The notes beneath the pieces were generated by a model. It did no database searches. It had not been told where the DNA came from and was given only the letters and a program-made list of their open reading frames with translations. From Kappaphycus alvarezii (taxonomy: Eukaryota; Rhodophyta; Florideophyceae; Gigartinales; Solieriaceae), in the NCBI GenBank assembly GCA_002205965.3, contig NADL03000749.1, forward strand, positions 62,001 through 126,000: a stretch of DNA of 64,000 nt, in the 5' to 3' direction. This document shows positions 23,888-33,679 of the stretch, in pieces (the stretch's first letter is position 1; every line of letters begins with the position of its first letter). The translations under genes and the position numbers were made by a program.

Positions 23888-24159
23888 GAGAACAAGCGAC
23901 GACTTGAGGGACTAGAAGTTGTGCCAAAGGTTTCCAAGTTGTCGGTTATATAGACCTGTTCGACGGGTTGTGATCGCACATCAAGTCCTTGCGCAACGGT
24001 AAGCTGCCAACGCGGCCATGTCTTGAGTGGCTTACAGTCCGGCGGATGCAAATGCAACCGAGATGCAGACGTGACAGCGTGACTTGCTTCCAGTTGTGGA
24101 TCACAGCCACGTCGAAGCCCCCTTATCATATTCACCCATAATTTTCCAATCATTCCACC
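23888..24159 (-). repeat. Element 1 long repeat, internal copy A2
   Basis: This copy matches 28116-28387 at a constant offset of 4228 bp over 272 bp. It contains a TATA-like tatataa (minus strand), so it duplicates the element's promoter region. Confidence 0.92.
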
Positions 24160-24178
24160 GAATTAAAACAATAGAGAA
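24160..24178 (-). repeat. Element 1 short repeat B1
   Basis: Exact 19-bp copy of the B2 terminus, directly adjacent to A2. The B1-A2 junction mimics the circle junction of the element, as expected for split direct repeats. Confidence 0.75.
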
Positions 24179-24218
24179 AACCAAATGTACCGGAGGTACG
24201 TGATTAGCGAGAGTGAGG

Positions 24219-25480
24219 TCACAGCAAGTGACCGAAGAAAAAGAACGAATCATCACATTGCATCACCCTAGCATCCAGGTAGGACTCGCGGAATGTACGC
24301 CCAGCAGACCAATCTCCACAAATCAATATGCGATATTCTTGAACCCCAATGGCGGCACATTCGGATGCAGCACCATGCGTAGCGAGTGCGAGGACCAAGA
24401 CACTTGAGGCGGAGGTGTAACTTGAGCACGTGCGAGACAAAACTGGAGCCAGAGAGTAATGGTTCTGGCGCTAGTAGAAAGACGAGTCCCAGGTAAAGCC
24501 CAGTAATATTTGCTCCCTGATCGATTCGAGCGGCGTAGATTATCATACCGACAGACCAGGTTGATTACGCTAGTATCGAAGCGAGTATTTCGACGGTAAG
24601 CAAGAGTATGAGCAACCCGGTTTCGGCTCTTGCGTAGTGCGATGGCGATGTTGATTGCATCTGGCGTGACCGTGATGTTAGTCAGCAACAGAGACACCCC
24701 AGCTTCGCCACGTTCGAAGAAAATGTAGCTGACGAGTACAGCGCAGGCGTTTCGTAGAAATTCGAGATCTGAGTCCGGAGAGGCGAGTGCGAGAGCGAAG
24801 ATTCGACGAGCCACGGAACTTGGTAAAGCACGCCGCTCTGTAAGCGGGTCGGAGAGCAACTTTCGATCCCTGTCCCCTTGTTAAAAAGCATCCACAGCTA
24901 ACTGTATGAGTGGTGTGAGTGCCAGAGACCGCCCAATACGAGTGTGAGCCGTAGTGACCGCGGAGAGGTAGTTACGTACGGAGCCCGCACTGATCTTGTT
25001 TTCCTCGAAGAGCCAACCAAGATATCGTAGGACAGCGCCTTCATTTCCAGAGAGCGGATCAATTCCATCTTGAGAGCAGAATACCAGCCATTTCTTCCAC
25101 AAAATCTCATTTGATCTCCACGTATTTGGTGCCCGTGCTTTCGGCATCAGACAAGCGATCGTAGTACCACCAGTAGTAGCCCCAGTCCCAGCCACTGTAA
25201 GGACCGACTGTTGTAGCGTGACGGCTAGAGGTAGAGTCCGGGCTTCTTCTGCTAGATTTTCCAGACGGCCAACTTCCACGGAGGAGCGGGCATTGTCTTC
25301 GGGGCCCAAATTGGCGGGAGGTAGAGATCTTCTGCGGCGAAAACCTGCGGACGAGCCAAACGGAGCAATTTCGTGTACCATTGCTGAGCGGGCCAGCAAG
25401 GCGTGACCAGAATTCCCTTTGTCTGTTCGTGGCAAATTTTGTTCACGACGAGTGGAATCAACTTGAGAGGGGGATTCCAA
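24219..25480 (-). pseudogene. Tyrosine recombinase of element 1 (one stop, one frameshift)
   Basis: The core-binding domain reads MPKARAPNTWRSNEILWKKW then SVRNYLSAVTTAHTRIGRSL. An in-frame TAA at 24881-24883 falls where element 2 has Gln. The same frame then resumes with RKLLSDPLTERRALPSS and the catalytic region ACAVLVSYIFFERGEAGVSL (first Arg) and SSHSLRMV (HxxR box). Near 24375 the frame shifts and ends with GDWSAGRTFRESYLDARVMQ, where Tyr is the likely nucleophile. All four landmark residues survive, but the protein cannot be made as one chain. The 5' part overlaps the end of the RNase H ORF in another frame. In this family the enzyme integrates circular cDNA without target duplication. 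Confidence 0.85.
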
Positions 25481-27173
25481 AAATTGAGCTCTGAACGCCA
25501 GTCTTGTTGTAACGCGATTTTTCCAGGGAGCCAGGACACGCGAATTCGCTGTTGAACTTGGCGCAGAGCTTGTTGCTGCTGTCGGCGAATCGGTCGATAG
25601 TCGGACGGTATGATTCGAGCAGCGGTTGGAGTGTCTCCTGATTGATCCTCCAATCGTCGAGAGTGTGCAGTCGTGACAACCGATCGGCGAATCGATTGAC
25701 TGCTGATGGGAGGTAACGTGCCTCTATGGAGATTCCCAGCTTCTGTACCAAGCGGTGTAACACGCGGAGTTCTTGCAGGAGCGGTCGGGACTTGGTCGTC
25801 ATAGCGTTGAGAATTGCCACGACTGCTTGGTTGTCCTCCCATACTCTGAGGTGAGTCCCTGACTTGAGCATGTTGGCGAACGACCGGATGTTGTCCGTCA
25901 CGGCACGGAGTTCCAGGAATGTTATTGGCTTGACACGAAGAAGAGGATCCCATAAGCCACGAGCTTCACACGATCCTTGGGTCCCTGGTTGCAGATTGGA
26001 GCCCAAGGTTCCCCCTTGACCAATGGTCGTTGATGCGTCCGAGTGGAGCGCGAGCGTAGGGGATGGGGTCGACACGGGCCTCTCTGGCGGACTGTGAGCT
26101 AGATCGCGCCAATGTTTGAGGTCCCGAATTGCTGAGTGAAGCAGCTTCACTCGCTTCCCTGAGTTGGATGTGTTCAGTTTGAGGGAGTCGTAGATGGATC
26201 GGGTGTAGAACCGTGCGAGTGGCATGGCCAGGGAGCAGGATATTGCCACTCCTGCGAAGTGGCGTAACAGTTGGACGTCGACCAGGCGGCGGTTTCGACG
26301 TGCTTGGCGGAGCAACTGTTGCGAGATACCCTTGAGTTTGTCCATACGCTTTGCGGTTATTCCAAACATCATACGAGTGGTGTCGATAGTAAAACCGAGG
26401 TGTTCGATGCACTGCGTTCCGGCCCAGTTTCCCTTGTCTTCCTTGCGAAGTAGTCCGCAAGCCTTCAATAGGCGATCGATTTTCCCTCGAGCCTTGTGGA
26501 GACGAGAGCGTCGGCGAACTGCGACCAGAAAGTCGTCCATGTACGGGTGCATTCGCAGACGAAGGCGATTTCTGACGAAGCGGACGAAGGGTCTCACTAG
26601 CTTGATAAAATATGCTGGAGACAGCTTCCAGCCAAAAGGAAGGGCGATACAGCGGAAATACCGGTGGTCCACCTTGAAGATAAACCAGTTGCGAATATCG
26701 GGATGTAATCGGAAATGGTGGTATCCCTTCGCAATATCGAACGAGAAAAGGTATTCTGAACGCTTGAGATCCAGAGCGAACCCTTCTAGGGTCTCCATTT
26801 TGACCGGCATGTCCCGAAATAACGTAGACTGGCGGGAAAGGTTTACCACCAACCGCTGCTTTTCCCCGGTAACTGCAACAAATGCGTTTGAGATCGGGTA
26901 GCCATCCTTGTGCAGTCTGAGAGCTTCGGCTGCTGAGATTTCCTCGTACGTTCGGCGGTGAAGAGCGTCTTTGATTGCGTCGTCGAAGAAGTCTCGGTCG
27001 GAGGGATCGATAGGGATTTGGGGGAGACGGAATTGAGTGTCGGAAAGGGATGTTTTCACCGGGCGCTCGTAAACTCCAAAACGGAGTGCCTGAAGAAGGA
27101 ATTCGGAGGCTTGAAGGGTTTGGGACCAAAAGGGAGCGGCGCGTTGAGTGTTGCGCCATAGGACTTGAGACAT
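25252..27173 (-). pseudogene. Reverse transcriptase / RNase H of element 1
   Basis: The frame 27173-25458 encodes 571 residues: QRLVVNLSRQSTLFRD (fingers), FSFDIAKGYHHFRLHPDIRN (motif A), CIALPFGWKLSPAYF (motif B) and MHPYMDDFLVAV (motif C, intact YMDD). RNase H follows with LHSDASTTIGQGG, TFLELRAVTDN, VWEDNQAVVAILN and YLPSAVNRFADRLSR. The last part (from NFWNPPLKLIPLVV to KLAVWKI, ending 25252) is in another frame because one A seems missing from the run at 25518-25522; element 2 has these residues in line. RT and RNase H catalytic residues are otherwise intact. The start is the ATG at 27173, 30 bp after the gag stop. Confidence 0.9.
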
Positions 27174-27202
27174 AGGACAGAATGACGGCGGAGATGACCG
27201 CT

Positions 27203-28048
27203 TTACTTGCGACTAGGCTTGTCGGCCGGGCCAGGCTGGTTCTTTCCAGGTCCTTTCGAAGGACGGCGATTCCCGGCGGCTTGCTGCTTGTTGAACTCCT
27301 TTGCGTAAGCTTGCGAACGAAGCTCGGCAAACTTCTGCTTGGTAGATCGGTACAAGTCGGAAGCGTAGGGGAATTCGTCTTCTCTGAGGTACTTCTGGAG
27401 AAGAATAGTCTCGGATTTCCCGGATTCCAAAGAGTCGGTGAAGAAATCAACTCGTTCCAATACCCTAGAATAGGAAGCCTCAAGAAAGTGGTGCAGAACG
27501 GCGAAGGCCTCGGTAGCGGCTTGGACGTCCTTAGCAGCCAGGGCCTCGGTGACTCTATGGGCGCTGGCGAGGGCGTTCTCACAATTGTTGCCCACGTTCC
27601 AGAGGACTTCGGCTTCCCACCCGTCCCTTTTATCGGCTGACTTGATACGCCCAAACAGACCTTCAGGTTCCGGAATGAACCTTTTTGCGGGAAACGGAGC
27701 GACGGTAAGAGGTTTCTCGAACTTGTTGAGCTTACCGGTGGAGGCGTAAGCTCGCCGAGTAGCGAAGGTTTCGCCCACTTGCTCGGCACTTGGGGGCGGC
27801 AGTGAAAACTGCAGTTGCCCAACCTTGAAGGCCTCGGCGGCGGCCGTGGCTCGGTCGGCGGGATCCGACGGCGGATCTGCGGCAGCGGAGGGCCCAGCGG
27901 CAGGAGCGGCTTGGGTCGAAGGACCGGCACCACCCTTGAGCAAATTGACGACTTCAGAGAGTTGATTCTCGAGGGTGGAAAACTTGTTTTCAAGGGCGTC
28001 GATACGGGAACCGGTTGATGCAGCAGAGGAGGATTCGGCATGAGACAT
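27203..28048 (-). CDS. Gag-like protein of element 1
   Basis: Intact frame of 281 codons from the ATG at 28048, chosen because element 2 starts at the equivalent Met (MSNESPSSS) and because the sequence upstream is the A1 repeat. The N-terminus has a short coiled coil (IDALENKFSTLENQLSEVVNLL), then a Pro/Ala linker. A conserved core follows (FATRRAYASTGKLNKF, RFIPEPEGLFGRIKSA, FLEASYSRVLERVDFFTDSL) and then a basic Gly/Pro/Lys tail. There is no CCHC knuckle. It presumably packages the element RNA. It shares most core residues with the element 2 protein at 33680-34555. Confidence 0.85.
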   Translation of the reverse strand: MSHAESSSAASTGSRIDALENKFSTLENQLSEVVNLLKGGAGPSTQAAPAAGPSAAADPPSDPADRATAAAEAFKVGQLQFSLPPPSAEQVGETFATRRAYASTGKLNKFEKPLTVAPFPAKRFIPEPEGLFGRIKSADKRDGWEAEVLWNVGNNCENALASAHRVTEALAAKDVQAATEAFAVLHHFLEASYSRVLERVDFFTDSLESGKSETILLQKYLREDEFPYASDLYRSTKQKFAELRSQAYAKEFNKQQAAGNRRPSKGPGKNQPGPADKPSRK

Positions 28049-28115
28049 GGTAAGGGTGTTGTGTTGTGTGAATGTCGGCCTAGACGGTGATTCGTCTGGA
28101 GCTGGTTCGAAGGAT

Positions 28116-28387
28116 GAGAACAAGCGACGACTTGAGGGACTAGAAGTTGTGCCAAAGGTTTCCAAGTTGTCGGTTATATAGACCTGTTCGACGGGTTGTG
28201 ATCGCACATCAAGTCCTTGCGCAACGGTAAGCTGCCAACGCGGCCATGTCTTGAGTGGCTTACAGTCCGGCGGATGCAAATGCAACCGAGATGCAGACGT
28301 GACAGCGTGACTTGCTTCCAGTTGTGGATCACAGCCACGTCGAAGCCCCCTTATCATATTCACCCATAATTTTCCAATCATTCCACC
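28116..28387 (-). repeat. Element 1 long repeat, 5' copy A1
   Basis: 5' terminus of the element on the minus strand, beginning ggtggaatgattgg. A tatataa box at 28174-28180 lies about 126 bp upstream of the gag ATG and is a plausible promoter. The related element 2 begins with the similar ggtattatgattgg at 33345. Confidence 0.9.
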
Positions 28388-28398
28388 AAATTCTACGT

Positions 28399-28509
28399 CT
28401 AACAACTCCAGCATATGCATACTCAGCAGTTAGGCCTCTTCCCTGTTATGTCTAGTTTCACCCTGTTCCCCCCAATCTACCAGTTATCCGTTTCAGTATA
28501 AACCCAAAC
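28399..28509 (-). other. Intron-like 111-bp block in the endonuclease tail of element A
   Basis: On the minus strand it begins gtttggg, has a ctaac 32 nt before its end and finishes ttgttag. Removing it joins GVKWGA to RRIYRHIS in frame, matching GVTRRRIYQRIS of the copy at 37508-37720, which lacks the block. It could be a real intron or simply an insertion in this copy. Confidence 0.4.
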
Positions 28510-30634
28510 GCACCCCATTTCACTCCAGCATTTGTATGTAATTTTACCGCGATGCGCGGGAGGAGGTCATCTATAAAGCGGATAGTAGCGGGGGAAGGCG
28601 AGCCCAGGGAATCGAAAGCCAGCGGTTGGAAATCGAAATTGGGGGCTCGTGTTGGGTTATCGGACGGCGTGGGGAGTCGACGCGACAGTTTGCGTTCCAG
28701 GTCAGTGACCTTGTTGCGGCGAGCAATTGACGCAGCACCTCCCACTTCACGGGTAGCTCTTGATCGTACGTCGGCCTTGAACGGTGATACGACGGTGAGG
28801 TCGCAGGCGATGGGGCCCTTTGCAGTGCCATCGGGAGCTGGCGGTGGCTGGACGAGGATGTCAGCGGGTCTTAGCTCGGTGCCGGGTACCAGGAGCGAGA
28901 CCTCAAACTAGCAGTCCAGACCGGCTGCACGGGCGATACGGCCGGCAATGACGTTGCGCAGCAAGTCATGCCAGTTTTTTGCGGCCGAAACCCGAAGGAA
29001 ACAGGTCCACTGCGTGGTCTCCTGGCCTGTCCATGGGTCGTTTGCAATGCTCACAGGTCGGAAGGAGCGAGTCATCGTAGACAGACAGTCCAAGGTAGCG
29101 ACGTACCATGGTCTTCCAGTGTACTGCCGACACTTCCGTGTCGATGGTGCGATGGGCGAGGAGGAATGCAAGGCCCCGTATCCGGTTCCTCACTGCGGCG
29201 ACGGTGTGATTGTTTGGATTTGGGCAACGAACCCAGACGTCGTCGTTCCAGTGTGCCTTGACCAGCGCCTCCTGCTGCACACCCTTTAGGTATGTTTGCA
29301 CGTGGGTGTGCTCTGCAGAGAGGGGAAGCGGGTCGAAGGAACCCAGGTCGACGGAGTAGGGACGGCCGGGTATGCGGAGGACAAACTCGCGCATGGGAAC
29401 GGCAGCTTGGCTGAGAAAAAACGGCTTGTCTTGGCGGCATTGAGAGCCAGTGAGGGCGTTGGAGCGTGGTCCGATGTGTGCCCCGGACCTGACACGGGCA
29501 GGTGCTGCATCGATGAGACTTGCGGCAGCGGCACCGTGGAGGAATGGTTCGATGAGTGAGAAGCCGAGACCACCAAGTCGGAAGAGCAGTGTGGCCTGCG
29601 ACCATGCTTCGTCCGACAGCGTGATACCATGAAGCTCCGTAACGGACGTCCGTTGAAGGTCGCCAAAAGCTTCGGCAGCCGTACGAGAGTGTGTCGGATC
29701 AGCAAGTTTGAAAACATGGTCTACTAGACATGCCGACGCGCAGACGCAATGCATGTGATAGCGTGCGCGAGGGTCGGCGACCTTGTGGAGCAGCTGGAGA
29801 GTGCGGCGGCAACTTTCAATTTTTGCGCGGAGGAACGAGTCTGTGAACTCCCGGTTGCCGAGCGGCGCTCCAAGAAGTTCGAACCCGTCCGAGGAGCACT
29901 CCTGGAGGCGGAACTAACGGAGAAAGGCTTCGAGCTCTGGCCGTCGCACAGTCGGCCAGAAGATGCAGGTCTTGTCCATGTTAACGTGCAGGCCGTAGGC
30001 AGGTCCCCTTCCCGAAGGATCCGAAGGGCACGCCGCAGGTCGGGCAGGGATCCCATGAGGGTGCCGTCGTCAGTATAACACTGGTTCAGGATGATACCCG
30101 TTTCCTCGGTGATCCGCCGGATGAGTGGTTGGATCGTGAGGGAGAACAAGAGCATGCTGGCCGGGTCTCCTTGCTCGGTGCCTTGAGCACTGACTATGAT
30201 TGTATGGTCACGATTTGGAACGATCAACTGAGGTTGTGTCCGCGCGTACACCATGTTTACGAACCGGGCCAGGCCTGGGGCAAGTGACGGCAGCCGAGCT
30301 AGCATGGACTGACGTTCGACGCGGTTGAACGCGTTTTGCGCGTCGATGAGGACTGTGGCGGTGTCGATGCGGCAAGAGAAACGTCGACGCAGCATGCGCG
30401 TGTCGTGGATAATATCGTCCATCCCGGCCCTGATCCCATATGCCATTTGGAATGGCGCGAGGAAGGCACGAGAGTCGTCGATTGCGGCGGGCAGCAGCGT
30501 CTTCGTCGCGATGCGGCGGAGGATCGACCCGATAGCGATAGGCCGGGTCTTGTTGGGCTTCGGCCGCAGCGGCAGCAAAGTTGCGGCAGCCAGGAGCGGG
30601 AGGACAGAGCTCGGTAGATCACCGCTAGCAATAC

Positions 30635-30660
30635 GCGCGACGAGTTTGCGCGACGAGTTT
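30635..30660. repeat. 13-bp tandem duplication that breaks the element A reading frame
   Basis: gcgcgacgagttt occurs twice head to tail. One copy restores the frame from LIKLVAR to IASGDLPSSVLPLL. It is a local duplication scar. Confidence 0.7.
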
Positions 30661-31426
30661 AATGAGCACTCCCTTGCCCGTGACTCCAGCTTCAGGGCTT
30701 ACAGGAGTACCGACGAGGAGATGGAACCAGCGTGCCGGCGTGCGGTCGGGCCCAGCAGACGTGTCCCGGGAGATGCGGCGAACTTCACGCTCAACTGCAT
30801 CTGTTGTAACTGTTGGGGCGGTGGGAGGCTTTCGTCTGGGAGCGGTGTGATCGGACTTGGTGGCTGTGGGTGTAGTGTACGGAGCGAGTCGATGGTCTGC
30901 GGGTCATTCACATCCGCCAGCGGGGCTTTGTGAAGCGACTGCATTGCCTTGCCATACCGCGCATCCTTGCATAACACTTCAGCACGGCGCGCCCGGCGCG
31001 TGGAGCTGGACCCGGGCAGGAGAGGATGTTGCTCTGTCCATTCGGTACGAGCATGGTGAGCCTGCAGGGCTTCTGACCAGAGTGATGCCCATTCGCCGCC
31101 GGTGTGAGCGCGGCGAATTCGCTCGTTCAGCGCTTCTCTTTGTTTCTTCGGGTGCTGCCATCCGGCTTCTCCTCGGAGAGAGCGCCGCATGATGGCGGTT
31201 GGTAGCATGCGCAAGTGCATGAAGGCTCGGTACGTGGCGTCGTCGCCTCGGGCGTTTGCGGCAGCACGGCCCAGTTTGATGAACAGAAGAATAAACGGCT
31301 TGAGAGATGGAAAAGGGATGTGCTGAAAGATGTCAGCTTCGCGGAATGGGGTGCGAAGAACATCATCAGGCGTGGGCAGGGCAGCGGGGATATTAGTTAC
31401 CGTTTCCATTGTGGCGGAGCTTAGGA

Positions 31427-31684
31427 GGACGGGACTTGTGCGGGGGTTTGGGTGACCTTCGCGGGGGGCCCTGTGTCCTGAGTAGGCTCGGTGGTCTCGG
31501 AGGTCATCGACGCTTCCACTGGCGGGGAACGTGGGGCGTCAGTTGGGCGACTCGGGGTGGACTTGGGTCCTGCTGCTTTGACCAGGTGTGAAATGCCGGA
31601 GTAAGGACTGTGTCTAGGCCGGCAGGGGGGTCGTCCAAGATGCTTGGGGTCGGGGCTTGGGGTCCTGTATTGTCTCCACGCTTG
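31427..31684 (-). repeat. Left arm of a large inverted repeat
   Basis: The reverse complement of this stretch matches 32792-33062 with several substitutions and small indels (clearly homologous along its whole length by eye). It encodes the C-terminal end of the element A ORF1 on the minus strand (KRGDNTGPQAPTPSILDDPP). Confidence 0.8.
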
Positions 31685-32560
31685 GGGCCATGAGACGAGG
31701 CGGAGGAGCGGCGGGCGAGACGGGAGGAGCGGCGGGGGTTCGGGCCGTTGGGAGTGCAGGAGGCGGCGTGGTAGGGGTGTGGCGGTATGGCCTTTGTTGC
31801 CTTGAGATCGAGCTGGGGACTTTGCGGGGAAGCCGGAGGACGGGGCGTTTCTTGGTCGGCGGGGTACGGAGAGGTTGCGCCGGCGGCGACGGCGGCGATG
31901 GTGGGTTGCGCCGGCGCGTGGGTGGGCGGAGTGGAAGCGATGGGGGGGTCCTTGGGGGCTTGGTCTTGGGCAGGGCGGCGGCGGCGGCGGTTTGCGATTG
32001 CCTTGTTAAGGGCATTGGGTGTAGTGATAAGGGCGGTGCGGAGGGCTTGCCAGGATTCCAACGGAGTCCCTCTCTTGTTGGACGCGTCAGGGCCAATGAT
32101 TGCGGGACTTTCACGATCTAAGAAGGCTGCGGCGCCTTCGACTTACGTGTAGAGATTTCAGCGGAAGCCCCCACAGGGGAGCGCACCGTGACCTCTACGT
32201 CGGGAAACTTGGTCCGCATATGTGCTGCGATCTTCCAGAACCTGGGAAGGGCGGGACGGGGGATCAGAACGTATGTCCATCTGCCGAAGTGCGGGATGAG
32301 GACGTGCGAGGGCATGGTTTGGCCAGCGGCTCTGGCAGCCGCCATGATGGCCTCTCGTGCTTCGTCATAGGAGCAAAACCCCTCTTTGATGTCTTTGGAC
32401 AGGGCCAGACCGATGGGTATAACCTCTTTTGGCGGCACTGGGAGAAGGCCAGTGCGGGGACAGAAGCTCTTCAGGGGCCCTACGGAGGCCGCAAGGTGTA
32501 TGATGTATGGCCTCGGCGCGACGGGGATCGGAGCGTCGGTTGGGGTCGGCCAGCAGTGCC
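31504..32560 (-). pseudogene. ORF1 (gag-position) of non-LTR element A
   Basis: Upstream of the RT on the minus strand. The first part, ending at 32118, contains FCSYDEAREAIMAAARAAG, SHVLIPHFGRWTYVLIPRP and AHMRTKFPDVEVTVRSP, a plausible RNA-binding fold. A frameshift near 32150 leads into GAAAFLDRESPAIIGPDAS and WQALRTALITTPNALNKAIA, then a basic RRRRRP stretch and a Pro/Ser/Thr-rich low-complexity tail ending QWKRR. No zinc knuckle is visible. I infer it is the nucleic-acid-binding ORF1 product from position and composition. Confidence 0.5.
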
Positions 32561-32719
32561 CTGGCCTCCGGAAGGGTAAGTTCGGAGGGATCGGGCGTTG
32601 GGGCGAGTGCGGTGAGGTAAGGGATGGCGGGGGCGGGGACAGTGACAATGGTCGTGGCAGCGACCGGCGCACCAGTCGCCGCCGCCGCTGCAACTGCCGC
32701 ATAAGTAGGCGGCGGCATG

Positions 32720-32766
32720 CTGTTGTTGTTGTTGTTGCTGTTGTTGTTGTTTTTGTTGTTGTTGCG
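32720..32766. repeat. GTT/TTG trinucleotide microsatellite
   Basis: An imperfect (ttg)n run of about 45 bp next to the right arm of the inverted repeat. Confidence 0.9.
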
Positions 32767-32791
32767 CGGTTGAGGTAGAGGTGCCTATTCC

Positions 32792-33062
32792 CAAGCGTGG
32801 AGACAATACAGGACCCCAAGCCCCGACCTCGAGCATCTTGGACGACCCCCCTGCCGGTCTGGACACAGTCCTCAGTCCGCCATTTCACACCCCGTCAAAG
32901 CCGCAGGACCCGGCTCCGCTCCCGAGTCGCCCAGCTTACGCCCCACGTTCCCCGCCAGTGGAAGCCTCGATGACCTCCGAGAACATAGAGCCTACTGTAC
33001 TCAGGACACGAGGCCCCCGCAAAATTCACCCACGCCCCCGCTCAAGTCCCGCCCTCCAACGC
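32792..33062 (+). repeat. Right arm of a large inverted repeat
   Basis: Inverted partner of 31427-31684. On the plus strand it reads KRGDNTGPQAPTSSILDDPP, so a piece of the ORF1 3' end has been duplicated in opposite orientation about 1.1 kb away. An aataaa follows at about 33072. Confidence 0.8.
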
Positions 33063-33344
33063 TCATCCAGCAATAAAAAGGTATGCACAACTGTACTTAA
33101 AACCTAATTGCGCACTATTGTACTGTACAGTATCCATAGCACGTACAGTACTTTACTAAGTACAGTACTGTCCTTTCTGTACGTGTGCGTAAAGGAGCCC
33201 GAGCTCCGCCTTACTGACACTGTCCAATCAACCCCCGGCGGTGGGATCACTGTCCGTAATCAGCCGAACGGCGGAGAGGGGATTACCGTGCGCTACCTTG
33301 CCGTACCGAGGGTACGGACCTTCTACCTATCGCCATTGACATTT
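33063..33344. promoter_or_regulatory. TACTGTAC palindrome cluster left of element 2
   Basis: ctgtac at 33091, tactgtacagta at 33121-33132, cgtacagtac at 33142-33151 and tacagtactg at 33161-33170 lie in 80 bp. They resemble the promoter motifs of the host gene island. No gene follows; element 2 starts at 33345, so it may have inserted into a host promoter or the motif may belong to a repeat. Confidence 0.35.
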
Positions 33345-33679
33345 GGTATTATGATTGGAAAGTTATGGGTGAATGTATCGAGAGGCTTCATCGTGTCTGC
33401 CTTCCACCACTATAAGCAAGTCACGCGTGACACTCTGGTTTCAAGTCAGACTGTCATAAGCACACTAACGCTGCGCTACGTGTCTACTTGGTAATGTTCA
33501 TGGTTTGCAAGGATTCGCGCAAGTGCGCAGACAGCCCGTTGAACAGGGCTATATAATCCCCGACTTTGGTCGCCACCGTTGATGTTACTGGTCTCCCAAG
33601 TCGTCGCTTGTTCTCATGCTTCAAACCAGCTCCGGAAGAATCAAACGTCTAGGCCGACTTTCACACTTCACACATCAAC

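Larger units (their letters stand above)
23107..28387 (-). mobile_element. Tyrosine-recombinase retrotransposon with split direct repeats, element 1
   Basis: On the minus strand the order is repeat A1 (28387-28116), gag, RT-RNase H, tyrosine recombinase, short repeat B1, repeat A2 (24159-23888), a 0.75-kb tail and short repeat B2 ending at 23107. A1 and A2 are 272 bp with no difference seen by eye. B1 (24160-24178) directly abuts A2, and B2 ends the element, giving the A1-ORFs-B1-A2-B2 structure known from PAT/Ngaro-type DIRS-order elements. No target-site duplication is expected or seen. The near-identity of A1 and A2 indicates a fairly recent insertion, but the ORFs carry one stop and at least two frameshifts. 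Confidence 0.88.
28388..31409 (-). pseudogene. ORF2 of a non-LTR retrotransposon: reverse transcriptase plus restriction-like endonuclease tail (element A)
   Basis: Reading on the minus strand across several frames: METVTNIPAALPTPDDV (31409), RT pieces TRPIAIGSILRRIATKTLL, VLIDAQNAFNRVERQ (motif A Asp), GTEQGDPASMLLFSL (motif B) and CYTDDGTLMGSL (motif C), then thumb YGLHVNMDKTCIFWP. The C-terminal part has a zinc-finger-like CEHCKRPMDRPGDHA, then ELRPADILV and ACDLTVVSPF. The RPxD...D pair fits the restriction-like endonuclease of R2/NeSL-type elements. Breaks include a 13-bp tandem duplication at 30635-30660, a frameshift near 30010, a frameshift near 28980 and a TAG at 28908-28910. The final exon continues at 23106 beyond the inserted YR element. 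A 111-bp block at 28399-28509 looks intron-like. Confidence 0.82.

Noticed and set aside
25966..28155. A 729-codon minus-strand frame across element 1
   Set aside because: It overlaps gag and RT in another frame, is Pro/Ser/Arg-rich and lacks any domain; the real proteins are in the other frames.
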